A stretch of DNA of 64,000 nt from Burkholderia cepacia (lineage in GTDB: Bacteria > Pseudomonadota > Gammaproteobacteria > Burkholderiales > Burkholderiaceae). The stretch is from the NCBI RefSeq assembly GCF_001039005.1, contig NZ_LDWR01000025.1, positions 1 to 64,000 of the forward strand, read 5' to 3'. The notes below the pieces were generated by a model. It worked only from the letters and a program-made list of their open reading frames with translations. It made no database searches and was not told where the DNA came from. Below are positions 17,257 through 25,830 of this stretch, in pieces (the first letter of the stretch is position 1; every line of letters begins with the position of its first letter). Made by a program: the position numbers and the translations under genes.

Positions 17257-17268
17257 GCGTGCTCTCCG

Positions 17269-17991
17269 TCAGTTGCGCGCGAAATTGCGGCGGAACGAGC
17301 GGCCCACGATCGCTTCCGCCCGGTTGAACACGCGGTTCGACAGGCCCGTCATCACGAGGTAGAGCGCGCCGCCCGCGACGAAGAACACGAAGTACTGGTG
17401 CGTCGAGTTCGCGGCGATCTGGCTCGTGCGCAGCAGCTCGGCGAGCCCGGCGACCGAGATCAGCGCCGAGTCCTTTAAGCTCAGTTGCCACACGTTGCCG
17501 ATGCCGGGCAGCGCAAAGCGCAGCACCTGCGGAATCAGGATGCGGCGCAGCACCATGCTGCGCGGCATGCCGATCGAGCGGGCCGCTTCGAGTTCTCCCT
17601 TCGACACGGCCAGCACGGCCGCGCGGTAGACCTCCGCCTGATACGCGCCGGAAATCATCCCGACCGCCAGCGCGCCAATCACGAACGGCGGCACGCCGAT
17701 GAAGCCTTCCGCGCCGAACCACTGGCCGATGGTCGTCACGAGCGTCGAGCCGCCGAAATAGAACAGGTAGATGACGAGCAGTTCGGGCACGCCGCGAAAC
17801 ACCGTCGTGTAGAGGTCGCCGAGCAGGCGGGCGCTGCGGTGGCGCGACAGTTTCGCGGCGGCGATCGCCGCGCCGATCACGGCGCCGACAGCAAGCGCGG
17901 CGAGCGTCAGCGCGACCGTCATCAGCGCGGCGAGCAGCAGCACACCGCCCCAGCCTTCGGTTCCGAAGCCCAGCATTTCAAGGATCGCCAT
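17269..17991 (-). CDS. Polar amino-acid ABC importer, permease (HisQ-like)
   Basis: A 240-residue permease with about five membrane helices. The EAA loop KGELEAARSIGMPRSMVLRRILIPQVLRFALPGIGN is at about 131-166. It lies 12 bases upstream of the HisM-like gene and about 100 bases after the binding-protein gene. The HisQ/HisM pair with a periplasmic binding protein indicates uptake of a basic or imidazole amino acid. Confidence 0.94.
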   Translation of the reverse strand: MAILEMLGFGTEGWGGVLLLAALMTVALTLAALAVGAVIGAAIAAAKLSRHRSARLLGDLYTTVFRGVPELLVIYLFYFGGSTLVTTIGQWFGAEGFIGVPPFVIGALAVGMISGAYQAEVYRAAVLAVSKGELEAARSIGMPRSMVLRRILIPQVLRFALPGIGNVWQLSLKDSALISVAGLAELLRTSQIAANSTHQYFVFFVAGGALYLVMTGLSNRVFNRAEAIVGRSFRRNFARN

Positions 17992-18092
17992 GCGTGCCTC
18001 CCGGCAAGCGTTGAATGGATCGACAGGATGCGTGCCGCCGCGCGTCGCGGTGTCGTTGCGTGTCGCTTACACGGCGGCTGCCGGACGTGCGC

Positions 18093-18953
18093 TTACGGCG
18101 TGACGTCGGTCTTGAACCACTTGTCTGCGAGTTTCTTCACGGTGCCGTCCGCGAGCGCCGCGCCGATCGCCGCATCGAACTTCGTCTTCAGGTCGGCGTC
18201 CTGCTTGCGAAACGCAAGACCTTCGCCCGGCCCCCAGATCGGCCCGCCGAGCTTCGGGCCCGCAAGCACGATCGACGCGTTTTCCTTTTTCTCGATGTTC
18301 GCCGCGTAGTACGTGACGTCGTCGAACGACGCATCGATGCGACCGGCGACGAGGTCGAGATCGCGCTCGGGCGAAGTCTTGTACACGCGGATCGACGCGA
18401 TGTCCTTGAAGCTGTCGTTGATGAATTTCGTATAGACGGTGCCCGACTGGATACCGATCGTCTTGCCCTTCAGCTGCTTGCGCAGCACGTCGACGGTCGG
18501 CTTGTCGGCGTTCGCGTCGCCGGTCAGCTTGACGGCCGGCGCGCCGGGCGCGGCCTTCGGAATGATCTTCGTGTCGGTGACGGCGAACGTCGCCGGCGTG
18601 GCCGCATAGGGGCGCGAGAACAGCAGGATCTTCTCGCGCTCCGGCGTGATCGAGATCGCATCCATCAGGACATCGAACTTGCCGGCCTGCAGGCCGGGGA
18701 TCATCCCGTCCCAGTCCTGCGCGACCATGTTGCACTGAACCTTGATCCGGCCGCAGACATTCGCGAGCAGTTCCGGCTCGAAGCCGCCGAGCTTGCCGCC
18801 CGGCAGCGTGAGGTTCCACGGTGCGTAGCCGCCTTCGAGCGCCACCGTCACCGTCTTCCACTCCTTCGCCTGCACCGGCGCGGCGAGCGTTGCCGCCGCG
18901 GCCGCGATGACGCCGATCGTCTTGACTGCCCACTTGATGCGCTTGCCGTTCAC
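18093..18953 (-). CDS. Periplasmic amino-acid-binding protein (HisJ/ArgT-like)
   Basis: A 286-residue family 3 solute-binding protein. The GTG at 18951-18953 is chosen as start because AGGAGA lies 6 bases upstream; the longer in-frame ATG starts have no such site. The signal peptide ends at AAPVQA, about residue 29. GGYAPWNLTLPGGKLGGFEPELLANVCGRIKVQCNMV and DWDGMIPGLQAGKFDVLMDAISITPEREK are the classic ligand-cleft blocks, with the Cys pair of the HisJ/LAO group. It is the first gene of the importer/HutH/HutC operon and probably captures histidine or a related amine acid. Confidence 0.93.
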   Translation of the reverse strand: MNGKRIKWAVKTIGVIAAAAATLAAPVQAKEWKTVTVALEGGYAPWNLTLPGGKLGGFEPELLANVCGRIKVQCNMVAQDWDGMIPGLQAGKFDVLMDAISITPEREKILLFSRPYAATPATFAVTDTKIIPKAAPGAPAVKLTGDANADKPTVDVLRKQLKGKTIGIQSGTVYTKFINDSFKDIASIRVYKTSPERDLDLVAGRIDASFDDVTYYAANIEKKENASIVLAGPKLGGPIWGPGEGLAFRKQDADLKTKFDAAIGAALADGTVKKLADKWFKTDVTP

Positions 18954-19289
18954 GAGATTTCTCCTTGCGTTGAAGTTCGTCATCCCTTCGGTCATGCAAG
19001 CCGCCTCAGGAATTTGTCTATACAAGCATGCAAGAAGAAAAACGGCAGGACAAGCGTCGACAATAAAAATCGACGCAAACGCGGGAAATCCCTTAATTAC
19101 AGGCCTCCGGCGTGCCTCGTTGCGGGGAATCCGGGCACGAATTTGGTGCAACAGACCTAGACGAATCGCAAGGATGACTAGACAAATTTCGAATTGGATT
19201 ATTGCGCGCTTGCCACGCGACATGCGGAGACAGGCCTGTCGGGCTGACCGGCATTGCGTCTGCGGATTGGATATCCGGTCCATGCGCGA
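18954..19289. other. Leader of the hut-like operon
   Basis: About 340 bases with no gene, comparatively AT-rich near 19,000-19,100. It carries the HutC-type site at 19014-19025. A second imperfect match, GACTAGAC, lies at about 19174-19181. Confidence 0.55.
19014..19025. promoter_or_regulatory. HutC-type operator
   Basis: TTGTCTATACAA contains GTCTATAC, which fits the HutC-subfamily operator consensus GT-M-TA-K-AC on both strands. It lies about 60 bases upstream of the GTG start of the binding-protein gene, where a repressor would block the operon promoter. The operon ends in a HutC-like gene, so autoregulation of the whole unit is the simplest reading. Confidence 0.65.
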
Positions 19290-19492
19290 TCGAGTATTTC
19301 GACCTCGCCAGCCTCAACCTGCCGGCCATTCTGCTGTCGCCGCTCCACGTAGACTGGCGCTACGAACGGTTGCCGAGGGCCACGCCGTGGTATCCCAGTG
19401 TCCGCATCGTTCGGCAACCGGCGATCGGCGCGTGGGATGCAATGGTCGCCAATGCGCGATACGGTTGGTGTCGTACGGGAAGGTTCGCGTGA
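19290..19492 (+). pseudogene. C-terminal fragment of a TPR/glycosyltransferase-9-like protein
   Basis: The reading frame encodes LNLPAILLSPLHVDWRYERLPRATPWYPSVRIVRQPAIGAWDAMV before a stop. This resembles the C-terminal end of long tetratricopeptide/glycosyltransferase proteins (DWRW...SPWYPS-RLFRQ...GDWD). No N-terminal TPR or transferase portion precedes it, so it looks like a gene remnant. Recognition is by pattern only. Confidence 0.5.
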
Positions 19493-19532
19493 GCTTCGCA
19501 CTCAGGCACGGCATCCCGTTCTCCACATAACC

Positions 19533-20531
19533 TCACACCGACGCCACCAGCGCGTTGAACGACGTATCCCACAGCGGCGCGACATTGGCCGGCCCGTCCA
19601 GCACGCCGATCCGGGCGAACACGTCCGCGACCTGCTGATGCTGCGCAACCACGTCGGGCGTCACCGGCAGCAGCGCATAGTCTTCGCTGCGCTGCTCGAA
19701 CATCGCGACGAGATCGGCAACCGGCACGCGCGTCTCGCGGTTCTGCACGAGCGCATAGTCATGAAAATGCCCGTTCGCCCACGCATACGCACGCCGGAAC
19801 CGCAGCAACAGATCGCCGGTCGCCGCACGACGACGCGCATCGTCGAGCGTGCGGGGATTCGCGTAGACCGGGAAATTTCCCGACAGATAACCCTTCCCCG
19901 TCTTCAGCACCCGCGCGCCGTAGCGATTGCGCGCGAGCTGGCCGTTGTAGCCGTAGATCGCCCATGCGTCGATGTCGCCGCGGTCGTACGCGGATAACCC
20001 GTCGGTGGGCGACAGGTTGATCGGCTGGATGTCGTCGAAGCTCAGGCCCGCCTCCGCAAGCTGGCGATACAGGAAATAGTGCGACGTCGTCGCGCGCACG
20101 TAGCCGACGCGCTTGCCCTTCAGGTCCGCGATGCTGCGGATCGGCGTGTCCTTGCGCGCCAGCGTGACCTGGTTGTTCAGGTCTTCGCGGGCACGGGAGA
20201 TGAACCGGACATTCGCTTTCTGGCGCGCGGCGAACACGGCCGGAATCTCGCTGCCCGAGCCGATATCGAGCGCATCCGCATTGAGCGCCTCGATGTGCAG
20301 CACGCCGTTGTTCAGTTCGCGCCAGTCGATCCGGTATGGCGTGTCGCCGAGCCCGGCCGCCTGCAGCAGCGCGCGCCAGCCGCCCTTGTAGGTCGCGACG
20401 CGCAACGTCGTGCCGGCAAGATCGGCGTTGATGGCGGGCGCGGCAAACGCGGCCCGCATGGCCGCGGGGGTCGACACGACGGCGGCGCCGGCGAGCAGCA
20501 GGCGGCGGCGTGCCGCCGAAATTGACGACAT
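19533..20531 (-). CDS. SsuA/TauA-like sulfonate-binding protein
   Basis: A 332-residue periplasmic binding protein of the aliphatic sulfonate/nitrate/taurine group. AGGAG lies 7 bases before the chosen ATG. The signal region ARRRLLLAGAAVVSTPAAMRAAFA has a twin-arginine-like start. LRVATYKGGWRALLQAAGLGD, DALDIGSGSEIPAVFAARQ and LKGKRVGYVRATTSHYFLYRQLAEAGLSFDDI are typical of SsuA proteins. No permease or ATPase gene lies beside it, so it must use a transporter encoded elsewhere or be an orphan paralogue. It fits the organosulfur theme of the following 10 kb. Confidence 0.88.
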   Translation of the reverse strand: MSSISAARRRLLLAGAAVVSTPAAMRAAFAAPAINADLAGTTLRVATYKGGWRALLQAAGLGDTPYRIDWRELNNGVLHIEALNADALDIGSGSEIPAVFAARQKANVRFISRAREDLNNQVTLARKDTPIRSIADLKGKRVGYVRATTSHYFLYRQLAEAGLSFDDIQPINLSPTDGLSAYDRGDIDAWAIYGYNGQLARNRYGARVLKTGKGYLSGNFPVYANPRTLDDARRRAATGDLLLRFRRAYAWANGHFHDYALVQNRETRVPVADLVAMFEQRSEDYALLPVTPDVVAQHQQVADVFARIGVLDGPANVAPLWDTSFNALVASV

Positions 20532-20572
20532 CGGATGCTCCTGTCGATGGGATGAGAAGTTGAACCGTCGCG

Positions 20573-20917
20573 TCAATGCAGCGCCGGAAATCCGTGGCGC
20601 TCGGCCAGCAGTTCGAGGATCCGGCGCGCGTCGGTGACGAAGCGCACGTCGCTGAGCGTCTGCGCATCGTCCGGTGCCGGCTGGTCGTGGCCGAGCACGA
20701 GCACCGGCAGGCCCTGGTGCGCATCGTCGAGTGCGTCGATCACCGTATGCCGCGGCCGCTCGAACCCGACGCGCTTCACGTCGAGGCGGCCGGCGCGGTC
20801 GGGCGCGCTCGCCAGCAGTCCTTCGATCGACAGTCCGTGCGGACAGACAAAACGTTGCCCCGGATGCTTCGGATCGGCAAAGCCCGGTTCCAGCAAAAAC
20901 AGCACATCGCGACTCAT
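20573..20917 (-). CDS. DUF3088-like small protein
   Basis: A 114-residue soluble protein starting MSRDVLFLLEPGFADPKHPGQRFVCPHGLSIEGLLAS, with LPVLVLGHDQP in the middle. It resembles the DUF3088 family, whose function is unknown. The fold looks thioredoxin-like in length, with a single Cys at about residue 25. It is 41 bases upstream of the SsuA-like gene on the same strand and probably cotranscribed. Confidence 0.75.
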   Translation of the reverse strand: MSRDVLFLLEPGFADPKHPGQRFVCPHGLSIEGLLASAPDRAGRLDVKRVGFERPRHTVIDALDDAHQGLPVLVLGHDQPAPDDAQTLSDVRFVTDARRILELLAERHGFPALH

Positions 20918-21404
20918 GTCAAACGGCTCCCGTGTTCGTTGTTCAGCCGGGACGAACGCGCGCTTGCGCGCTCTCCTGTTCCCGGAGCATGCCGGCCCGC
21001 GACCGGATGCCCGACTCTACCGTCACGCCTCGCCCGGCCCTACCAACGTTTTGCGGAATCGATATGCGGGTGCGCGTAGCGCATCGGCCGTGCGCTGCAC
21101 AGCGGGTCGTTGCGTAAATGCATCGCGCACCGAACGGCATGTATTGCGCACATCGAACGATTTCACCGATCGATATGACGGCGATCGCGCATTTCCGGCG
21201 GTCGACGTTCGCCGTCGGTGCGATGCGTTCGCCGCAGCATGCGTGCCGGATGCGATGGCGACGCACATGCCGGGCTTGCGGCATCGCACATTGCAAATCG
21301 GCTGCGCATCGATTTGCAAACCACGGATCGGCCGTTCATCGGAGCGCCCGTCGTCAATAGCATCGTGATCCTCGCAGACGTACCCATAAAAACAGAGGAT
21401 GGTC
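20918..21404. other. Divergent intergenic region upstream of the porin
   Basis: About 480 bases between the DUF3088 gene (minus) and the porin gene (plus) with no credible coding sequence. It must carry both promoters. The clearest element is the 10-bp-arm inverted repeat at 21291-21319. Confidence 0.55.
21291..21319. promoter_or_regulatory. Perfect inverted repeat upstream of the porin gene
   Basis: TTGCAAATCG-N9-CGATTTGCAA, ten-base perfect arms with a nine-base spacer, 85 bases upstream of the porin start. It could be an operator for a sulfur regulator of the LysR type or a hairpin in the leader RNA. No poly-T follows, so it is not an intrinsic terminator. Confidence 0.55.
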
Positions 21405-22589
21405 ATGATCAAGAAATCGGTAGTCCTGGGTTTGGTTTCGATCGGTTCGGTCAGCGCGCATGCGCAGAGTTCGGTCACGTTGTACGGCGTCGTCGATGCC
21501 GGTATCGCCTATACGAACAACCAGGGCGGCGCCAGCAACATCCAGCAGACGAGCGGCAAGCTGAGCGGCAGCCGCTGGGGCCTGAAAGGCGCGGAAGATC
21601 TCGGCGGCGGGTTGCAGGCGGTCTTCACGCTCGAAAGCGGGTTCCGTCCGAGCGACGGCGGGCTCGGCCAGGGCGGCCGCCTGTTCGGCCGCTCCGCGTA
21701 CGTGGGCTTGAGCAAATCCGGCATCGGCACGCTGACGCTCGGCCGCCAGTACGAGCCGATCACCGATCTGGTCGCGCAGTACTCGGGGTCCGGCTTCTGG
21801 TCGCCAGCTACCCATGTGGGCGACAACGACAACATGAACCAGAGCTTCCGGCTGAACAACGCGGTGAAGTTCCGCAGCGACACGATCGCCGGCTTCACGG
21901 CCGACCTGCTCTATGCGTTCAGCAACCAGGCGAACGGCGGCGCGGGCACGGGGTTCTCGAACAACAACGCGTGGGGCGTGTCGGCGAACTACGTGAACGG
22001 CCCGCTGTCGTTCGGCGGCGGTTACGTGCGGTTCAATCATCCGAATGCGACGTCGAATACGAGCGGCGCGGTGGGCGGTGCGACCTCGACCACCGGCAAC
22101 GACTACAGCGGCGCGTTTTTCTACGGGCTGAACGGCGGCGTGCTCAAGCAGCAGATCGGCGCCCTGGGCGCGAACTACGCACTCGGCCGCGCGACGCTCG
22201 GCTTCGCGTGGAGCCACACGCAGCTCAACTATGTCGACGGCTCGTCGCGCAAGTTCAACAACTACGACGTGAACGCGCGCTACCAGATCACGCCGGCAGC
22301 CACGCTGATCGGCGTTTACACGTTCACCGACGGGCGCGCGAGCGGATTGCCGGGCACCGGCGGCCAGACGCTGAAGCCGCGCTGGCACCAGTTCACGCTC
22401 GGTTTCGACTACGCGTTGTCAAAGCGCACCGACCTCTACCTGTCCGGCATCTACCAGCTCGCGGCCGGCGACCCGAGCACGGCAACGGCCGGCGGCTATC
22501 GCGCGGTCGCGGCGATCTCGAACATCGGCAGCGCATCGTCGACGAACCGCCAGGTCGCGGTCGTCAGCGGGCTACGCGTGAAGTTCTGA
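21405..22589 (+). CDS. Outer-membrane porin
   Basis: A 394-residue trimeric porin. The ATG at 21405 is used because AGAGG lies six bases upstream; the ATG at 21399 would abut that site. Signal MIKKSVVLGLVSIGSVSAHA, then QSSVTLYGVVDAGIAY, LSGSRWGLKGAEDLGGGLQAVFTLESGF, RLFGRSAYVGL and a C-terminal LRVKF. It opens the plus-strand sulfur group and could admit small organosulfur compounds. Confidence 0.94.
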   Translation: MIKKSVVLGLVSIGSVSAHAQSSVTLYGVVDAGIAYTNNQGGASNIQQTSGKLSGSRWGLKGAEDLGGGLQAVFTLESGFRPSDGGLGQGGRLFGRSAYVGLSKSGIGTLTLGRQYEPITDLVAQYSGSGFWSPATHVGDNDNMNQSFRLNNAVKFRSDTIAGFTADLLYAFSNQANGGAGTGFSNNNAWGVSANYVNGPLSFGGGYVRFNHPNATSNTSGAVGGATSTTGNDYSGAFFYGLNGGVLKQQIGALGANYALGRATLGFAWSHTQLNYVDGSSRKFNNYDVNARYQITPAATLIGVYTFTDGRASGLPGTGGQTLKPRWHQFTLGFDYALSKRTDLYLSGIYQLAAGDPSTATAGGYRAVAAISNIGSASSTNRQVAVVSGLRVKF

Positions 22590-22721
22590 CGGCACACGCA
22601 ACGGGCGCGGCGCAACAGGCACGATAAGCAAAGCGGGAATCGTTGTTTGCCGCGTCGCGCCCGGTTGCCGAGAATGTCCGTTTCCCCGCGTGCGGCCCCT
22701 GCGCGCGATACGCGTCCGACC

Positions 22722-23996
22722 ATGACCGACTCTCGTTTCCGTCCCCGTCCGCCCCGCACCGGCCGGCGCGCGGCGCTGCGCCAGCTCGCCGGCGGGTGGG
22801 CTGCCGCGATGCTGCCTGCCGGCGGCGCGCTCGCGAGCCAGCCGCTCGTTCCCCTGTCGCCGCTCGACGTGCCGCCGTGGACGCGCACACCGGGCGCGCC
22901 GCTGCTGTCGCCGCCCTACGGCGTGCCGGGGCCGCACGAAAGCGACGTGATCCGCCGCAGCGCCCGCGTGCCCGCACTGCCCGGTTCCGGCTCGTCGATG
23001 ACGCCGCTCGCCGACCTGTTCGGCGACATCACGCCGAACGGCCTCGTCTACGAGCGTCATCACGCAGGCGTGCCGGACATCGATGCGCAACGCCATCGCG
23101 TCGTCGTGCACGGCCTCGTGCGCGAGCCGCGCGTGTTCACGATCGACGACCTGCTGCGCTTTCCGTCCGAATCGCGAATCCACTTTCTCGAATGCTCGGG
23201 CAATACCGGCAGCGAATGGAACGGGCCGAGCGGGCTGCCCGTCCAGTTCACGCACGGGCTGCTGTCGTGCTGCGAATGGACGGGCGTCCGGCTGTCGACG
23301 CTGCTCGACGAAACGGGCCTCGATCCGACTGCGCGCTGGCTGCTCGCCGAAGGCGCGGACGGCGCGGCGATGACGCGCAGCCTGCCGCTCGACCGGATCC
23401 TCGAACGCGCGCTCGTCGTCTATGCGCAGAACGGCGAACGGCTGCGCCCCGAGAACGGCTACCCGGTGCGGCTGATCGTGCCGGGTTTCGAGGGCAATAC
23501 GAACATCAAGTGGCTGCGGCGGCTGAAACTGGTGCGCGCGCCGGAGATGACGCGCGAGGAAACGTCGAAATACACGAACCTGCTGCCCGGCGGCTGCGCA
23601 CGCCAGTTCGTGTTCGAGATGGATGCGAAGTCGGTCATCACGCGGCCTTCGGCCGGCCATCGTCTTGCCGCGCACGGTTATTGCCCGATCAGCGGGTATG
23701 CGTGGTCGGGCCGCGGCCGTATTCGCGCCGTCGACGTGTCGACCGACGGCGGCCGCACGTGGCGGCCCGCGCGTATCGCGGGCGACGTGCGCGATCGCGC
23801 ACTGACGCGCTTCGAGGCCGACTGGATCTGGAACGGCGAGTCGGCCGACCTGCAAAGCCGCGCAACCGACGACACCGGCTACGTGCAACCGACCCGCGAC
23901 GCGCTCGTCGCCGCGCGTGGCGTCAAGTCGCAGTACCACTACAACGGCATCCAGAATTGGCACGTCGGCGCGGACGGCGAGGTGCGCAATGCGTAA
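22722..23996 (+). CDS. SoxC-like molybdopterin sulfite dehydrogenase
   Basis: A 424-residue member of the sulfite oxidase/SoxC family, periplasmic Moco enzymes oxidising sulfite or related sulfur intermediates. A twin-arginine-type signal (GRRAALRQLAGGWAAAMLPAGGALA, about 14-38) is consistent with export of a folded cofactor enzyme. The Moco-ligating Cys is C158 in HFLECSGNTGSEW. GVRLSTLLDETGL, GFEGNTNIKWLRRLKL and the C-terminal dimerisation domain (SGYAWSGRGRIRAVDVSTDGG) follow. The next gene, a cytochrome c, overlaps by 8 bases and is its likely electron acceptor. The start at 22722 is preferred because upstream residues are not signal-like. Confidence 0.9.
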   Translation: MTDSRFRPRPPRTGRRAALRQLAGGWAAAMLPAGGALASQPLVPLSPLDVPPWTRTPGAPLLSPPYGVPGPHESDVIRRSARVPALPGSGSSMTPLADLFGDITPNGLVYERHHAGVPDIDAQRHRVVVHGLVREPRVFTIDDLLRFPSESRIHFLECSGNTGSEWNGPSGLPVQFTHGLLSCCEWTGVRLSTLLDETGLDPTARWLLAEGADGAAMTRSLPLDRILERALVVYAQNGERLRPENGYPVRLIVPGFEGNTNIKWLRRLKLVRAPEMTREETSKYTNLLPGGCARQFVFEMDAKSVITRPSAGHRLAAHGYCPISGYAWSGRGRIRAVDVSTDGGRTWRPARIAGDVRDRALTRFEADWIWNGESADLQSRATDDTGYVQPTRDALVAARGVKSQYHYNGIQNWHVGADGEVRNA

Positions 23997-24513
23997 GCCG
24001 CTTGCGTGCCTGATCGCCACGTCCGTGGCCGTCTCGAACGCGTTCGGCGCGGGCTTCGGCCTCGGGCAGCCGGTCGACCGCGCGGCGCTCGCCGCGTGGG
24101 ACATCGACGTCGCGCCCGACGGCAACGGCCTGCCGCCCGGCGCGGGCGCGGTCGCGCGCGGCGGTCATGTGTTCGCGGACAAGTGCGCGATGTGCCACGG
24201 CGCGGGCGGCGAAGGCGGTGTCGGCGATCCGCTCGTCGGCGGCATCGGTTCGCTCGCGGGCGAACAACCGAAAAAGACGGTCGGCAGCTACTGGCCGTAC
24301 GCGACGACGCTGTTCGACTACATCCGCCGTGCGATGCCGTACAACGCGCCGCAATCGCTGAGCGCGGACGACGTCTACGCGGTCACGGCATACGTCCTCC
24401 ACCTGAACGGCATCGTGCCCGGCGACGCACGGCTCGACGCGCGCTCGCTGCCGCGCGTGCAGATGCCGAACCGCGCGGGCTTCGTGCCCGATCCGAGGCC
24501 GGGCAAGCTATGA
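23989..24513 (+). CDS. Monohaem cytochrome c, sulfite dehydrogenase partner
   Basis: A 174-residue exported cytochrome. The signal peptide MRKPLACLIATSVAVSNAFG precedes a class I haem site C66-A-M-C69-H70. The probable distal ligand is Met116 in RAMPYNAPQSL. It overlaps the SoxC-like gene by 8 bases. Classical SoxD is dihaem; this monohaem size is closer to SorB or short SoxD-like partners. Confidence 0.9.
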   Translation: MRKPLACLIATSVAVSNAFGAGFGLGQPVDRAALAAWDIDVAPDGNGLPPGAGAVARGGHVFADKCAMCHGAGGEGGVGDPLVGGIGSLAGEQPKKTVGSYWPYATTLFDYIRRAMPYNAPQSLSADDVYAVTAYVLHLNGIVPGDARLDARSLPRVQMPNRAGFVPDPRPGKL

Positions 24514-24640
24514 CGCGATGCGATCCGCTCGCCGGAACATCAGGCATCGCCCCCGGCCGAACCGCCGCCACGCGTGCGAGTCGTTGTCGTACGGCTTCGA
24601 TTACGGCTTCGATGCGTGCACACGCCGCAAGGAACCCATC

Positions 24641-25828
24641 ATGAGCGACACCGCCCTCGCCGCCCCCGTCGCGCCGTCGCCGTTCGTCGACGTCCGCTCG
24701 CCGGCGGATTTCCCCGACAGCCCCGTCTCGCGCGTGCTTGCGCAGCCGCTGATGCTCGGGCTGTTCCTGCCGATCCAGGCCGGCGGCTGGAGCGCGTCGA
24801 CGCTGCCGCGCTCGACCGACTGGACGTTCGACTACAACGCCGAACTGGTCGCCCGCGCCGAGGCGCTCGACTTCGATCTCGTGTTCGCGTTGTCGCAGTG
24901 GCTGCCGAAAGGCGGCTACGGCGGCGTGTTCGATGGTCACGCGCTCGATTCTTTCATGACGCTGGCCGCGCTGACCGCGCGTACCGAGCGGATCATTCTC
25001 GTCGCGACGAGCCACGTGCTCTACGGGCCGTGGCATCCGCTGCATTTCGCGAAATTCACCGCGACGCTCGATCACATCTCGCGCGGGCGCTGGGGGATCA
25101 ACGTCGTGACCGGCCACCGCGCGATCGAGCACGAGATGTTCGGCTGGAACCGGATCGAGCACGACCGGCGCTACGACATGGCCGCCGAATTCCTCGATGC
25201 GGTCCAGCAGTTGTGGGCGCAACCGGACAATTTCAGCTACGCGCCCGCGCTGTCGAGCTGGCGCCTGGGCGGCGCCTTCGTGACGCCGAAGCCGCGCTAC
25301 GGCCGCCCGCTGCTGATCAACGCGACCGGCTCGGACGCGGGCATCGATTTCGCGGCGCGCTATTCGGACATCGTGTTCGTCACGAGCCCGGCCGGCCCCG
25401 ACGCCGAGCGTGCGCTCGACGCGCTGCCCGCGCATACCGCCCGCGTAAAGGCGGCCGCCGCGGCACGCGGCCGGACGATCCGCACGCTGCTCAATCCGCT
25501 CGTGATCTGCCGCGAGACAGCGGCCGAAGCACGCGCGTACCGCGACGCGATCGTCGCGCATGCGGACGCAGGCAGCTTCCACCGTTTCGACAGCGACGCG
25601 CATGCATGGCGCGGCGGCATCGAGCAGCGTTCGCAGGCCGCCGCACGCGCGATCGGCGGCAATATCTCGATCACAGGCTCACCCGAAGAAGTCGCCGACA
25701 CCATCGTGCGGCTGCACCGCGCGGGCATCGACGGTATCCAGCTGAGCTTCTACGACTTCAAGCCCGATCTCGACTTCTTTGGCGAGCGCGTGCTGCCGCT
25801 GCTGCGCGACGCCGGCTTGCGGCGTTGA
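24641..25828 (+). CDS. LLM-class flavin monooxygenase, SfnG-like (dimethylsulfone)
   Basis: A 395-residue bacterial-luciferase-type monooxygenase using reduced FMN. MLGLFLPIQAGGWSASTLPRSTDWTFDYNAELVARAEALDFDLVFALSQWLPKGG near the N-terminus and GRWGINVVTGHRAIEHEMFGW in the middle match dimethylsulfone monooxygenase and alkanesulfonate monooxygenase relatives. Its location after a sulfite dehydrogenase pair and opposite two other desulfurisation genes supports organosulfur C-S cleavage to a sulfinate or sulfite. Exact substrate not provable here. Confidence 0.85.
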   Translation: MSDTALAAPVAPSPFVDVRSPADFPDSPVSRVLAQPLMLGLFLPIQAGGWSASTLPRSTDWTFDYNAELVARAEALDFDLVFALSQWLPKGGYGGVFDGHALDSFMTLAALTARTERIILVATSHVLYGPWHPLHFAKFTATLDHISRGRWGINVVTGHRAIEHEMFGWNRIEHDRRYDMAAEFLDAVQQLWAQPDNFSYAPALSSWRLGGAFVTPKPRYGRPLLINATGSDAGIDFAARYSDIVFVTSPAGPDAERALDALPAHTARVKAAAAARGRTIRTLLNPLVICRETAAEARAYRDAIVAHADAGSFHRFDSDAHAWRGGIEQRSQAAARAIGGNISITGSPEEVADTIVRLHRAGIDGIQLSFYDFKPDLDFFGERVLPLLRDAGLRR

Positions 25829-25830
25829 CG

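Noticed and set aside
20918-21404. Several open frames of 70-150 residues in the porin leader
   Set aside because: No ribosome-binding sites or recognisable motifs; they cross the inverted repeat and both promoter areas.
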